In this document: one piece after another, positions 1 to 8,801 of the stretch
Position numbering within the stretch: the stretch's first letter is position 1
Layout: each line of letters starts with the position of its first letter
NCBI RefSeq assembly: GCF_007741495.1
Contig: NZ_CP036262.1
Location: 5,146,001-5,210,000 of the forward strand
Length of the DNA stretch: 64,000 nucleotides
DNA from: Roseimaritima multifibrata
GTDB taxonomy: Bacteria > Planctomycetota > Planctomycetia > Pirellulales > Pirellulaceae
Direction: 5' to 3'
The notes under the pieces: model-generated
The model's database searches: none
What the model saw: the letters and a program-made list of their open reading frames with translations, nothing else
What the model was told of the DNA's origin: nothing
Program-made: the position numbers and the translations under genes

Positions 1-1
1 C

Positions 2-490
2 TACGACCCCAGCTGGCGTCAAGAATTCGAGCAAACCCGCTCGAGTATCTTGATGTCGTGCTCGGGTTGGGTGCAATCGGTCGAGCACATTGGCGGAACG
101 GCCATCCCCGGCTTGATCGCTCAGGCGATCGTTGACTGCGTCGCTGGCGTGGTCGCCCCCGAAGGTCTGGAAGCGGCCTCGACAGCTATCGAAGGGCTCA
201 ATTACCGACGCGAAAAACTTCCCACGTGGGTCGACGATGGGATCCTTTTTACGAAACCGCGTCACGGCCCCACGACCCATCGAATCTTTCTGACTCGTAT
301 CGACAGCCCGCTTTGGAGCCGAGTCCTACGCGTCCGCGATTGGTTGCGAGAGCATCCTGAGGTCGCTTACCGATTCGAAGATGCCAAGGTCAAACAGTGG
401 AAGGCGGCCGGTGGAGATCCCTGCCGTTATGCTCACGCCAAGGCAATTTTCTTTGCCCACCTAGAAGACCAAATTCACACGACCGGCTAA
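2..490 (+). CDS. GrpB/UPF0157-family nucleotidyltransferase-like protein (5' end outside window)
   Basis: An open frame enters from the left edge and ends in TAA at 488-490, giving 162 visible codons. The first visible residues, YDPSW, match the tyrosine-x-proline-x-tryptophan motif found about ten residues into GrpB (UPF0157) proteins, so only a short N-terminal piece is missing. EHIGGTAIPGL fits the family signature EHIGSTAVPGL and the C-terminal Y-x-H-x-K segment is also typical. The fold resembles a nucleotidyltransferase, but the substrate is not established for most members. An internal TTG/ATG at 50-55 exists but would cut off the conserved N-terminus. The next gene starts 13 bases downstream on the same strand, so the two may be co-transcribed. 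The family call is good; the function is unknown. Confidence 0.8.
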   Translation, partial: YDPSWRQEFEQTRSSILMSCSGWVQSVEHIGGTAIPGLIAQAIVDCVAGVVAPEGLEAASTAIEGLNYRREKLPTWVDDGILFTKPRHGPTTHRIFLTRIDSPLWSRVLRVRDWLREHPEVAYRFEDAKVKQWKAAGGDPCRYAHAKAIFFAHLEDQIHTTG

Positions 491-503
491 AGGTGAGGCA
501 TCT

Positions 504-2447
504 GTGATCAAACGGAAGCAGATGACTGCCGCCGACTACGCGGCGTTAGCGGTTTGCCCAAGCATGATCGTGATCATGCTGACCGCCCTGACTCACTTCT
601 TCATCCTCTGTGTCTACCGTGGCGAATACTCGTTGCGGATCACTTACATCCTCTTCATGTTCATCATGGGAGCGACCGGGATTGCTCGAATTTCGGTGGA
701 ATCGGGGAGGCTGTACGCGACCGGTTATGCCAGCGCGCTCGGCCTAGCGACGGTGTTTGTCCTTTCCGGATTTACCAATCCTCTCTTTGCCGTCGTAACC
801 GTGGCAGCGATTTGGTTTTTAGCCGACCATATCACCCACGACTGCACCGTTCTTCATGACCAAGAAAGCAGCGGAGACGAAGGGTTGCTGGCCCCCAGCA
901 CACTCTTTCGTACCAGCAGCCCCCAACCAGCGGTCGATGTCAGTCTGGACGGAACGACTCAAATCGACGGCGACGAAAGCGACTCGCGAGCCACCCCATC
1001 CAAGCGAGGAAAACGCAAAGCGAAACCAAAACCAAAAAAACATGGTCGCTCCGTCTTCTTTCTAGCACTCGCCTCCCTTCCGCTTTTTGGATTCGGTCAG
1101 TGGTTGCTGCCAGACAATGACGCGATTCGAAACCGAGCCCTCTGGGCGCTCGGGTTTTACCTCTTTGCAACCCTAATGCTGTTGGTAACCACCAGCTTCT
1201 TAGGCTTGCGGTCCTACCTTCGGAAACGAGGCGCTGACATGCCCGCCGAAGTATCGCTCAGCTGGATCGGCGGTGGTTTTCTGCTGACACTAGCAATCCT
1301 AGCCGTCTGTTTTATCCTCCCCCTTCCAGGACGTACGATTGCTCAACTGGAACTTCCAGCCAGCCTCGATTCACCCGACTGGCTGAAGCCAAGTCGATTC
1401 GGTTGGGGCGAAGAAGGGGTGGAGGGGGAGTTGGGAGAGGGGGAGTCGGGAGAAGGGGAGTCGGGAGCGGCGAGTGGGGAGAAGGGAAAGCAGGGTGGAA
1501 AGCAGGGTGGGGAACAGGGTGGGGAGCAAGGTGGGGAGCAAGGTGGGGAGCAAGGTGGGGAGCAAGGTGGGGAGCAAGGTGGGGAGCAAGGTGGAGAGCA
1601 AGGTGGAGAGCAAGGTGGAGAGCAGGGTGGGGAGCAAGGTGGAGAGCAGGGTGGAGAACAGGGTGGGGAACAGAGTGGGGAGCAAGGTGGAGAGCAGGGT
1701 GGGGAACAGGGTGGAGAACAGGGTGGTGAGCAGGGTGGGGAGCAGGGTGGAGAACAGGGTGGAGAGCAGGGTGGAGAGAAAGGTGGGGAACAGGGTGGTG
1801 AGCAGGGTGAGGGGAAAAGTGATGCTCAGGGTGGTGAAGAACGAGAATCTTCTTCGGGGGCTGAGCAACAGCCTCCTCCGCCTCCTCCTTCCAGTTTTGA
1901 TCCGATGCAATGGCTGCCTGGACTGACCTCGCTCCTGAAAGCGTTTTTGATCCTTGCCTTAGTCGGATTCCTGTTGTGGTTTGTCTATTTCAACCGAGCC
2001 TGGCTGGCGAAGGCCTGGGCAAATTTCTGCGAATTCTGGAATGGAGTTCGCCGCGATGTCGACGCACAGTTCGAACCAGCCAAAACAGAGGAGCAGGCTC
2101 GGGTCTATCGCCGATTCGCGTCTTTCACGAACCCCATTCAAAGCAAACAAAATCCACAACAAGTGATCGTCATCACCTTCCAAGCACTTGAGGCTTGGGC
2201 ACGCGAAGCGGAGTCGCCACGTGATCCCGACGAAACTCCCGGCGAATTTTCTCGGCGACTAGGGCGGGAACATCCGGTGCACCGCGAAGAATTTGCCCGT
2301 TTGGCAAACGCCTACAACAATATCGTCTATGGTCGAGGGCAAGCGGACCGCCAAGAGATCGGTGCCGCGTCGCGTTTATGGAAATGGATGCAACAAGGCC
2401 TCCCGCCCAAAAAAGAGCCCCAGGAAACGGAATCTCCCGTCACCTGA
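504..2447 (+). CDS. Multi-pass membrane protein with Gly-Gly-Glu-Gln tract and DUF4129-like C-terminus
   Basis: A 647-residue protein starting with GTG at 504. Hydrophobic segments lie at about 17-37, 44-60, 75-105, 185-205, 212-235 and 250-275. A glycine/glutamate/glutamine region of about 110 residues follows (about 330-436), then a proline run, one more membrane helix (LLKAFLILALVGFLLW, about 478-498) and a soluble tail. The tail (VYRRFASF, ETPGEFSRRLG, FARLANAYNNIVYG) resembles DUF4129, a domain usually attached to or next to bacterial transglutaminase-like membrane proteins. No transglutaminase gene is visible here; one could lie left of the window. The low-complexity tract probably acts as an extracytoplasmic linker. 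Function is unknown. Confidence 0.75.
   Translation: MIKRKQMTAADYAALAVCPSMIVIMLTALTHFFILCVYRGEYSLRITYILFMFIMGATGIARISVESGRLYATGYASALGLATVFVLSGFTNPLFAVVTVAAIWFLADHITHDCTVLHDQESSGDEGLLAPSTLFRTSSPQPAVDVSLDGTTQIDGDESDSRATPSKRGKRKAKPKPKKHGRSVFFLALASLPLFGFGQWLLPDNDAIRNRALWALGFYLFATLMLLVTTSFLGLRSYLRKRGADMPAEVSLSWIGGGFLLTLAILAVCFILPLPGRTIAQLELPASLDSPDWLKPSRFGWGEEGVEGELGEGESGEGESGAASGEKGKQGGKQGGEQGGEQGGEQGGEQGGEQGGEQGGEQGGEQGGEQGGEQGGEQGGEQGGEQGGEQSGEQGGEQGGEQGGEQGGEQGGEQGGEQGGEQGGEKGGEQGGEQGEGKSDAQGGEERESSSGAEQQPPPPPPSSFDPMQWLPGLTSLLKAFLILALVGFLLWFVYFNRAWLAKAWANFCEFWNGVRRDVDAQFEPAKTEEQARVYRRFASFTNPIQSKQNPQQVIVITFQALEAWAREAESPRDPDETPGEFSRRLGREHPVHREEFARLANAYNNIVYGRGQADRQEIGAASRLWKWMQQGLPPKKEPQETESPVT
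1491..1811 (+). repeat. In-frame 12-bp tandem repeat encoding (GGEQ)n
   Basis: About 26 copies of a 12-bp unit close to GGTGGGGAGCAA run inside the preceding gene, each encoding Gly-Gly-Glu-Gln. Copies differ mostly at third positions (GGG/GGA, CAA/CAG), with single changes to K, S or GGEK. The array keeps the frame throughout. Copy number in such arrays often varies between strains, and it is a likely site of assembly error. Confidence 0.95.
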
Positions 2448-2515
2448 GGCTTTGTTGTCATCAGCCCATCACGGGGCTATGGACGCTTCGCTTGCAGAGG
2501 TCTCTTATACGACGC

Positions 2516-4273
2516 CTAGCGGAGGCCTCGCAGCTTTGATTCAAGCGTCCCCAAGTAGGTGCTGGCCGACGGCAGTTCGCTTACCAACTTGCTCTTCAGT
2601 TCATCGATTTGCAAATCGGCTTTCGCCAGAATATCTCGCGTCGCCATATGTTGTTTCCCAAGCAGATCCTGCAGCTTAGCCATTTGCTGTTGATGTTCGA
2701 CTTGGATCCGAGTGTTCAATTTCTGTTTTGCATCTGCAATCTGAACGTTGAACGCTTCTTTCATTCCTTCCGACAGGACTCCCGTCAGATTCGTCGACAG
2801 ACTCATATCCAAATCGCTCCACGTTCCAGAAAACTCCGCTTGGACTTCCAGTCGGTCGATCGACGACAGTCGCGATTGTAAAGATTGCACCGCGGCCAGT
2901 TCTGAAATCTTCGCAGAAGTCTCCAGTGCCAAATGGGTGTCGGCCTGCCGAGAAATCAATTTGCCGTGCATCTCATCGCCGATCGCTTCGATCTGAACAT
3001 ACAGGTCTAGGTCTCCGCCACGAATCGCCAATTGTGCGTCATCGGAATTGCCGATGTGATGCGGCCGCACTTCAAGATTAGGCCAATGAATCGTTAGCAC
3101 ATCCCGAGGCTTCGGACGTTTCTCGTCGAAGTAACGCTGGAAATCGACACGTACGACTCGCGGGCCTTCCAGTCGCATCCGAGCCCGTAGCGGTTCGGTC
3201 AACCGTTCGGTCTGCGGTGTCAGGTTTTCCAGGATCCCGGTCATCGTATAAACTTCGTTGTTGATGCTCAGGTCACCATCGATCTGGCACTGCTGAACGA
3301 GCAACGAAGGGGGCAAGGGACCGGCAACCAACCGGATGTCATCCCCTCGAGTCCGTTCGACATCGATCGGTTCGGTGATGGTCCATCCTGCGATTTCACG
3401 CGCCGTATCCAGATGGCTTCGCACGCGATCGATTTGCCCTTGGACAATTCCCTTAAACAAGTCGGGACCGATCTTATCGGTATCTCGAAAATCTTGGGGG
3501 ACAAATTCCTTCACGCGGTTCAGGTCATTCTGTTTCGCTTGTTCCATTGCCAACCAGTCCACCTGGACTTGCTGTGGCAACGAATCCAGTTTTGAACGAA
3601 TCGCAATTAGCTCTTTGCGAACCGCTTCGGCGCGGGCAATGGTTGCCTGCAACCTTGGAAGGTCTCGAAGCGGATTATCGATCCCTTTTGCCTCATCACG
3701 AATCGCGCGGACTTCCACTTCCAACGATTCCGCTCGCATCTTCAAAGAAGCGTATTCAGCTTCCCAGCGTTGACGAATTTCTTCGCTCCGCTGGTACGTT
3801 TCCAGGTCTTTGCCAAAGCTCTCCAGGCCGTCGACCGCCTGGTCTGTGAAACCACCCAACCATTGCCCTAACATCGAAGGGCCAGCCGGTTCTTCGATAA
3901 CTTCCGGTACTTCTAAGTGCCCGGAGGAGTCACGACCTTCACCTATTTTCAATCCTGAAATCCGCCCACTACGAGCGACCCAGCGGCGTTTCAGCAAAGC
4001 ATTGCCATCCAATTCAAACGACACGAGGTCGGCTTGAAAAGCATTTGTATGTGATTTGCCTTCACGTGGATCGCCGATCTGCAGACCGGCATACTCCAGT
4101 CTTGGAGGGAACAAGCCAACCGTGGTGCTGGCAATATCGACTCGTGCGCCAACGCTTGCTTCCAAGGCCTGAACACTTGCGTATTGGACAATGGGCCCAA
4201 TCGACCAACGCAACAATGCGATGACGACCACAACAATCAAAATACGGGGAATTAGGAATCGCCAACGAATCAT
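2516..4273 (-). CDS. TIGR03545-family membrane-anchored protein
   Basis: A 585-residue protein with one N-terminal membrane helix (about 7-25) followed by an AsmA-like stretch (ASTTVGLFPPRLEYAGLQIGDP) and a long charged, probably coiled-coil region (about 160-260). The C-terminal half alternates short beta-like segments and ends in another helical region rich in K, Q and L. The architecture and its partner match TIGR03545, a family of unknown function found together with TIGR03546. Its ATG overlaps the stop of the upstream TIGR03546 gene (ATGA, 4 bases), so the two are translationally coupled. A role in envelope assembly or lipid transport is plausible from the AsmA-like start, but that is inference. 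Confidence 0.8.
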   Translation of the reverse strand: MIRWRFLIPRILIVVVVIALLRWSIGPIVQYASVQALEASVGARVDIASTTVGLFPPRLEYAGLQIGDPREGKSHTNAFQADLVSFELDGNALLKRRWVARSGRISGLKIGEGRDSSGHLEVPEVIEEPAGPSMLGQWLGGFTDQAVDGLESFGKDLETYQRSEEIRQRWEAEYASLKMRAESLEVEVRAIRDEAKGIDNPLRDLPRLQATIARAEAVRKELIAIRSKLDSLPQQVQVDWLAMEQAKQNDLNRVKEFVPQDFRDTDKIGPDLFKGIVQGQIDRVRSHLDTAREIAGWTITEPIDVERTRGDDIRLVAGPLPPSLLVQQCQIDGDLSINNEVYTMTGILENLTPQTERLTEPLRARMRLEGPRVVRVDFQRYFDEKRPKPRDVLTIHWPNLEVRPHHIGNSDDAQLAIRGGDLDLYVQIEAIGDEMHGKLISRQADTHLALETSAKISELAAVQSLQSRLSSIDRLEVQAEFSGTWSDLDMSLSTNLTGVLSEGMKEAFNVQIADAKQKLNTRIQVEHQQQMAKLQDLLGKQHMATRDILAKADLQIDELKSKLVSELPSASTYLGTLESKLRGLR

Positions 4274-5052
4274 GACGTTTTCTCCTGCTGCGCTTGACGC
4301 AATCGTCGGAGTAGATAATTGAGAGCTTGATTGATTTGAGCGTTGTCAGCATCACTAGCTGGCGAAGTGACCTGCATATGGGCCCCGTCGATGCGCCGCC
4401 CATTTTGCGATCCCTTTTCGGTACCGCTGGGTTGTCCGCCAGCACCTCGATCGGCAACGCGAATCACGTCGATCCGAGTTTCCATCCCGACGGGTACCGT
4501 CGATGGCGGAACCGGTGCTTCCGAACGGGTTTGCGTCGCATCACGTTTCTTACCAATCGCAAGCGGAGCGGGAACGTTTTTTGAAATCTCAGCTGACGTC
4601 GGATCCGGCGTCTCAGTGACCGCGGGAACGGTCAGTGAAAAACCAAAATAGCTAAGCACGTAAACGGGAATCAACGCCACGATTCCAAGCAGCAGGCTGC
4701 CCATTACCACGGTATTGTTCAAGTCGGTCCAAGGAACAAACGGCAACTGCCAAGCCTGAGCAAGCGGTGCCACCATCTGAGGATGATGGAGAACATACTC
4801 GCCCAGTTGATGAGAATAGGGGTCCAATTTGACGGCAAAAAATGAAATCGCCAGTCCCGCCAAACCGGTCATCGCATGGTTCAGGTTTAAACACAGAACC
4901 ATCACCACTAAACCGATGGCTAGCAAATTGCCGTGTGGGATAATGCCTAGCAAAACCCCAAACGCTAACCCCCAAGCCAACTGGTGAGGGTGCCGTCGCC
5001 CCGCAAGCGCGTTTTTCACCGCAAAAATTTGTTTGATCAACCAAAGGAACAT
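4270..5052 (-). CDS. TIGR03546-family (DUF2062-like) membrane protein
   Basis: The ATG at 5052 (MFLWLIKQIFAVKN) gives 260 residues. The frame stays open further upstream to 5157, but those residues look non-coding. HPHQLAWGLAFGVLLGIIPHGNLLA is typical of TIGR03546, a DUF2062-related membrane family. Helices lie at about 25-60, 65-85 and 120-150, followed by a hydrophilic Pro/Ser/Thr-rich cytoplasmic or periplasmic tail with an Asn/Gln- and Arg-rich end. It overlaps the TIGR03545 gene by 4 bases. The pair is probably one functional unit; the activity is unknown. Confidence 0.8.
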   Translation of the reverse strand: MFLWLIKQIFAVKNALAGRRHPHQLAWGLAFGVLLGIIPHGNLLAIGLVVMVLCLNLNHAMTGLAGLAISFFAVKLDPYSHQLGEYVLHHPQMVAPLAQAWQLPFVPWTDLNNTVVMGSLLLGIVALIPVYVLSYFGFSLTVPAVTETPDPTSAEISKNVPAPLAIGKKRDATQTRSEAPVPPSTVPVGMETRIDVIRVADRGAGGQPSGTEKGSQNGRRIDGAHMQVTSPASDADNAQINQALNYLLRRLRQAQQEKTS

Positions 5053-5193
5053 AGCGGGCGCCTCCCGCGCACCAAAATCACAAAAAAGAATTCGTTCCAG
5101 GACTCCGTATCGGCTTGCCGTGGCCATTAAATTAAGCACAACCCGAAAAACCGGCAAACTTAGCCTGTTTGTTTCAATCGCTTTGGATTTGGC

Positions 5194-6081
5194 ATGTATA
5201 CGATTTTGTTCCTAGCCTTATTTCCGATAGGGATCTTCCTTGCGTTTGTGGTCGTGACGGTCATCATCACCCTCCGTGAAATTCACTACGTCTGGTACCT
5301 AGCACCTCAGGAATCAGTGTCCGATTCGGTGTCAGCCAGCGATACCAGTTCCCGGGCACTGAACGCAAGAGTTGACATCCCTTACCAGCCTCCCGCCTAC
5401 CAACAACCAACCCTCCCGTTGACTCCTTATGCAGGGCAAAAATGTCGCGATTTTGATAGCATGCAGTATGAGTACTTAGGCGATTTCCGGCATGCCAAAG
5501 GTGGCATCTATAAAATTCGCTACGACGTTTGGTGGTCGAAAGATCGTTACGTTCTGGCGTTGATCGAAGCGGGAAAAGTCGCGGGGATCCCTGTTTCCAA
5601 TGTCTCCCTGATAACCCTGGGAAATCCGACTCACAAAGGGCACCCCGGCAGCTCACCGCCCCAGTCAGCCAAAGACCTCCCGTCCATCTGCATCACGACC
5701 ATTGTCACCGAAGCGGCTTATGAACCGGACCTGACGGGGGCGACGCAAACGATGTTATTTCCCCATGCCAATTCTGGCGATCAACAACGGTTTCATTACC
5801 AACGGCTGAAGTTGCCATCAGCAGTCCCGTTCTCAGCGAATCCGTTGGAGGACCTATACCAATTTCGTATCGCGGACGCAGCGCGAATTTTCGAATCCGG
5901 AAACGCTCAACACATCGAAACTTCACAAAAAATGTGGCGTCCAACCCTTCGCGGAACCATGCGTATCGTTGCCGATCAGTACGCATTTATGCTGGCCCGT
6001 CGCTTTTACTCCGACAAACGCAGACTCCGCAAGCAGTTAGGGAAACTGGAGTCCGAAAGCAGTAGAATGAGCCCTACTTAA
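5194..6081 (+). CDS. Hypothetical protein with N-terminal membrane anchor
   Basis: A 295-residue protein that I do not recognise. One strong membrane helix (about 4-28) is followed by a proline-rich linker (PYQPPAYQQPTLPLTPYAG) and a soluble domain with many aromatic residues, including YRLGDFRHA-like and IYKIRYDVWWSKDRYVLALIEAGKVAG segments that suggest a beta-rich fold. The C-terminus is basic and helical (FYSDKRRLRKQLGKLE). It is divergent to TIGR03546 with 141 bases between the starts, room for promoters in both directions. It is followed 62 bases later by the phosphodiesterase gene on the same strand. Confidence 0.65.
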   Translation: MYTILFLALFPIGIFLAFVVVTVIITLREIHYVWYLAPQESVSDSVSASDTSSRALNARVDIPYQPPAYQQPTLPLTPYAGQKCRDFDSMQYEYLGDFRHAKGGIYKIRYDVWWSKDRYVLALIEAGKVAGIPVSNVSLITLGNPTHKGHPGSSPPQSAKDLPSICITTIVTEAAYEPDLTGATQTMLFPHANSGDQQRFHYQRLKLPSAVPFSANPLEDLYQFRIADAARIFESGNAQHIETSQKMWRPTLRGTMRIVADQYAFMLARRFYSDKRRLRKQLGKLESESSRMSPT

Positions 6082-6143
6082 TAACCAGCCTATCCAAATG
6101 CTTCACACCGCGTTCCACGCTCTCACTACCTGGATTTAAGAAG

Positions 6144-7175
6144 ATGCCACGACTGCAACTCTGGGGGATTGCCCCTTCCAACGAACACGGGACTTCCAAC
6201 ACCTTTCGATTGCTAGGCCTCTTCCTAGTGACGCTGGCGTCCGCTCCATTTGCGTTTGCAGCGGAACCAGCTGCCGCGAATCTTCCTCAGTCTTCCAAAA
6301 CACCCAAGGTCCTGCTAATCGGGATCGATGGACTTCGAGTCGACGCACTCAAAAAAGCGAACACCCCGGCACTCGATCAACTGGCCGCCGCCGGATCCAT
6401 TCGCTATCAAACTCGGGTTATTTCCGAGCAAGTGCCCGATAGCGATACGATCAGCGGTCCTGGCTGGACGACTTACCTGACCGGGACCTGGGCTGACCGA
6501 CATGGCGTCCTAGACAACTCCTTCAAAGGTCGTAAAAGCGATCAAGCCCCACACCTATTTCGTTTGACCAAGCAAGGCAATCCAGACCTGTTGACCGCAT
6601 CCTTCTTGGACTGGACTCCGCTGAATCAACATGTCACGACCGATGCAGATGTGAACGTGATTGTTTCGCCAAACGCAAAGATGGACGAATACGTCGGCGG
6701 TGACGAAACGATCGCCCACATGGCGGCCGCCTTATTGGCCAGCCGCCCGATCGATATCGCTTTTGTCTACCTAGGGGCCGTTGACGAAACCGGTCATAAA
6801 CATGGTTTCCATCCCACGGTCAAACCATACATGGACCAAATCGAAACGACCGACCGACATATCCAACGACTTCTCGAAGCGATTGCCGCCCGTCCCACCT
6901 ACGATCAAGAAGACTGGTTGGTGGTTGTTGGATCGGACCATGGTGGTGAAGGAACCGGACATGGTGGGGGACGAGAGAATTCGATGGTCTATCACACGGC
7001 GATGATCGTCAGTGGTGACGCGGCATTGCCCAACTCAAAAACCGATGAAACGCCTTCGGTGTCGACCACCGATATCACGGCCGTTGCCCTGACTCACCTG
7101 GGGATCACATTGGAACCGGAATGGAAATTAGCCGGCGACGCAACGCTATGGCTGAAACCTTCGGACCGCCAATAA
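6144..7175 (+). CDS. Exported alkaline-phosphatase-superfamily phosphodiesterase
   Basis: A 343-residue protein with a long N-terminal export signal (hydrophobic core LLGLFLVTLASAPFAFA, cleavage after about residue 40). It carries the marks of type I phosphodiesterase/nucleotide pyrophosphatases: LLIGIDGLRVD (first metal aspartate), ISGPGWTTYLTG (nucleophile region), DETGHKHGFH and GSDHGGEGTGHGG (remaining Asp/His metal ligands). It should hydrolyse phosphate mono- or diesters outside the cytoplasm; the substrate cannot be read from sequence. Length is at the short end of the family and no C-terminal membrane segment is present. No partner gene identifies the pathway. Confidence 0.85.
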   Translation: MPRLQLWGIAPSNEHGTSNTFRLLGLFLVTLASAPFAFAAEPAAANLPQSSKTPKVLLIGIDGLRVDALKKANTPALDQLAAAGSIRYQTRVISEQVPDSDTISGPGWTTYLTGTWADRHGVLDNSFKGRKSDQAPHLFRLTKQGNPDLLTASFLDWTPLNQHVTTDADVNVIVSPNAKMDEYVGGDETIAHMAAALLASRPIDIAFVYLGAVDETGHKHGFHPTVKPYMDQIETTDRHIQRLLEAIAARPTYDQEDWLVVVGSDHGGEGTGHGGGRENSMVYHTAMIVSGDAALPNSKTDETPSVSTTDITAVALTHLGITLEPEWKLAGDATLWLKPSDRQ

Positions 7176-7355
7176 GCGGCGTCCGCGGGCGGGCAACCTT
7201 TAAAAACGACTCGGACACCTACGCGACGCGTCGGCATCGCCGCCGACGACAAGCGCGGTGGGGGTGTTATAGAGTGTCGCTTTTCGCCCGGAACGCGAGA
7301 AGTATTGCTGAGGTTTTCCCAATAGGTTGCTGAAGTGCGGCAAGGCATCGAAAGA

Positions 7356-7426
7356 TCCCAACCCGCTGCGTCAGCGCGGGATCGTGTCCGGTTATTGCTG
7401 TCCCTCGCTCACGCAGCGGGTTGGGA
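7356..7426. repeat. Imperfect palindrome with 16-bp perfect arms
   Basis: TCCCAACCCGCTGCGT at 7356-7371 is the exact reverse complement of ACGCAGCGGGTTGGGA at 7411-7426. The inner flanks (AGCGCGGGATC and GTCCCTCGCT) also pair in part, so the whole 71 bases can form a long hairpin. A related half-site lies at 48270-48306. Its position between convergent genes suits a REP-like element or a bidirectional terminator. Confidence 0.75.
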
Positions 7427-7564
7427 TTTCGGCATCTTAACGGCCTCTGTTTGTTTCCGGGCTTGCCTCTGCGGGCTCGAAGCGTCGACGCAACGGATTC
7501 CAGAGCAAGCGGGGCGGAAGCAAGCCCAGCCGATTCGCAGCAAGACTTTTGTCCGTTGAAATCC

Positions 7565-7583
7565 ACGTCCCGAGCGAAAGGCG
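7565..7583. repeat. Short intergenic motif ACGTCCCGAGCGAAAGGCG
   Basis: The first 15 bases recur exactly at 41743-41757, and the AGCGAAAGGCG part recurs in reverse complement at 58186-58196. All three sites are between genes. They look like fragments of a dispersed non-coding repeat family; the boundaries cannot be set from one window. Confidence 0.45.
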
Positions 7584-7658
7584 TCAAGCAATCGAACCAA
7601 CGTCCGGCGACGGCAGCTACGGCAGCTACGGCAGCCACGCGTCTACCGCAACCGCCTT

Positions 7659-8801
7659 CTAAGCAGGCGAGTTGGCTTGGGCACTTCTCTTTGGAAGTGA
7701 GCGTTTACCGACCGATGGCACTCTGCCACCGCTTAAAGTCTGCATCGCCAACGGGAAATACCGCGTGGTAAGTACGGCAGCGACAAAACAGCCCACCACC
7801 ACAAGGGGTGTCAAAACCCAACAGGTATACGGATGCGGTACCACCTGGTCCGCACCGCGAACCAAAATCGCCCGAAGCGGGAATTCGTGAACCAGATAAA
7901 CGAAAAACGCTGCTCCCGAAAGACGCATCAAAATCGGATATCGCAGGCGGTACGCCACCCCAAATAGGGCAACCCCGCCGACCAGGATCGCCGTTTTGTG
8001 TGCAAACAGATCAAGCCAGCCGTAACTATCGGAGTACCAAAGATCAAAGTCCGCCCGCAGGTTGATCCGCAGCAACAACAGCACTCCCCACAAGCCAAGT
8101 AGCCCGCATACCCCGACGGTGGAAATTCGGCATATCGATTCCAGCCAATCGGGATATCTTGTCGCGACAGCCCCTAAAGCAAAAAAGAAAAGGGTTTCGA
8201 TATGGAGAAAATGCCAGCCCACCAGAATGGGAAACGGTTCCCACTGCAGGAACCAGGCTCCTCCTAGAATCAGAATCACCACAGCCGCCCGCAAACCGCT
8301 TGCCCCAAGTGCGAACCGGATAACTGGAGCGATCAGAACCAAGACCAACAGATCTCGCAAAAACCACAACTGCTCGGCGGGGGGATGAAGCCACCAAGTC
8401 GCCACAAACTGTGGCCAATTCATGTTAGCCGGATCATTGGTCAAACGGCGAATCATCAGCCAAGCGAAGATGGCAACGGAAGCGACAATAAAGTAGGGCA
8501 GCCCCACCGATCGTCCGCGCTGTCCCAATTTTTTTAAATAGCATCCCCAGGTTCCGTCATCACTGCGGTAATAGAAAAAACCTGCAGCAAAAGCAAACAA
8601 AGGGACGGCGACGCGTGCGATTCCACCAAACAAAAAGTCTTGGGTCAACGCATTCCAAGTTGCGTCGGCTGCCTCCGCCGACAGGGGGACTGCAGACTTG
8701 TAGTGAATCCCGACCACCATTACAGTCGCAATCAACGCTACAACCTGAAACGTTTCTTTAACGGAAACGGAAACATCGTGGTGGCGGTACGGTGCACTCA
8801 T
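7659..8801 (-). CDS. Acyltransferase 3 family membrane protein
   Basis: A 380-residue protein with about ten hydrophobic segments. It has the acyltransferase-3 pattern: a histidine at the end of the first helix (VMVVGIHYKSAVP), ARVAVPLFAFAAGFFYY after it, and the family-typical AEQLWFLRDLLVLVLIAPVI. Members move acyl groups (acetyl, succinyl and others) onto sugars or lipids of the cell surface. It stands alone, transcribed toward the repeat-bearing region, so the acceptor is unknown. The C-terminus after the last helix is short and basic (KRSLPKRSAQANS). Confidence 0.8.
   Translation of the reverse strand: MSAPYRHHDVSVSVKETFQVVALIATVMVVGIHYKSAVPLSAEAADATWNALTQDFLFGGIARVAVPLFAFAAGFFYYRSDDGTWGCYLKKLGQRGRSVGLPYFIVASVAIFAWLMIRRLTNDPANMNWPQFVATWWLHPPAEQLWFLRDLLVLVLIAPVIRFALGASGLRAAVVILILGGAWFLQWEPFPILVGWHFLHIETLFFFALGAVATRYPDWLESICRISTVGVCGLLGLWGVLLLLRINLRADFDLWYSDSYGWLDLFAHKTAILVGGVALFGVAYRLRYPILMRLSGAAFFVYLVHEFPLRAILVRGADQVVPHPYTCWVLTPLVVVGCFVAAVLTTRYFPLAMQTLSGGRVPSVGKRSLPKRSAQANSPA

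Larger units (their letters stand above)
7176..7658. other. 483-bp intergenic region with palindromic repeats, no convincing gene
   Basis: This stretch separates the convergent phosphodiesterase and acyltransferase genes. It holds a 16-bp perfect inverted repeat (7356-7371/7411-7426), a short motif also present in two other intergenic regions of the window (7565-7583), and a tandem run of GGCAGCTAC (about 7611-7635). Short open frames on both strands have no recognisable protein character. Confidence 0.6.

Noticed and set aside
1371-1910. Long minus-strand frame with Leu/Thr/Pro repeats opposite the GGEQ tract
   Set aside because: It is the complement of the 12-bp repeat. The plus-strand gene has membrane helices and a domain at both ends; the minus frame has only repeat sequence.
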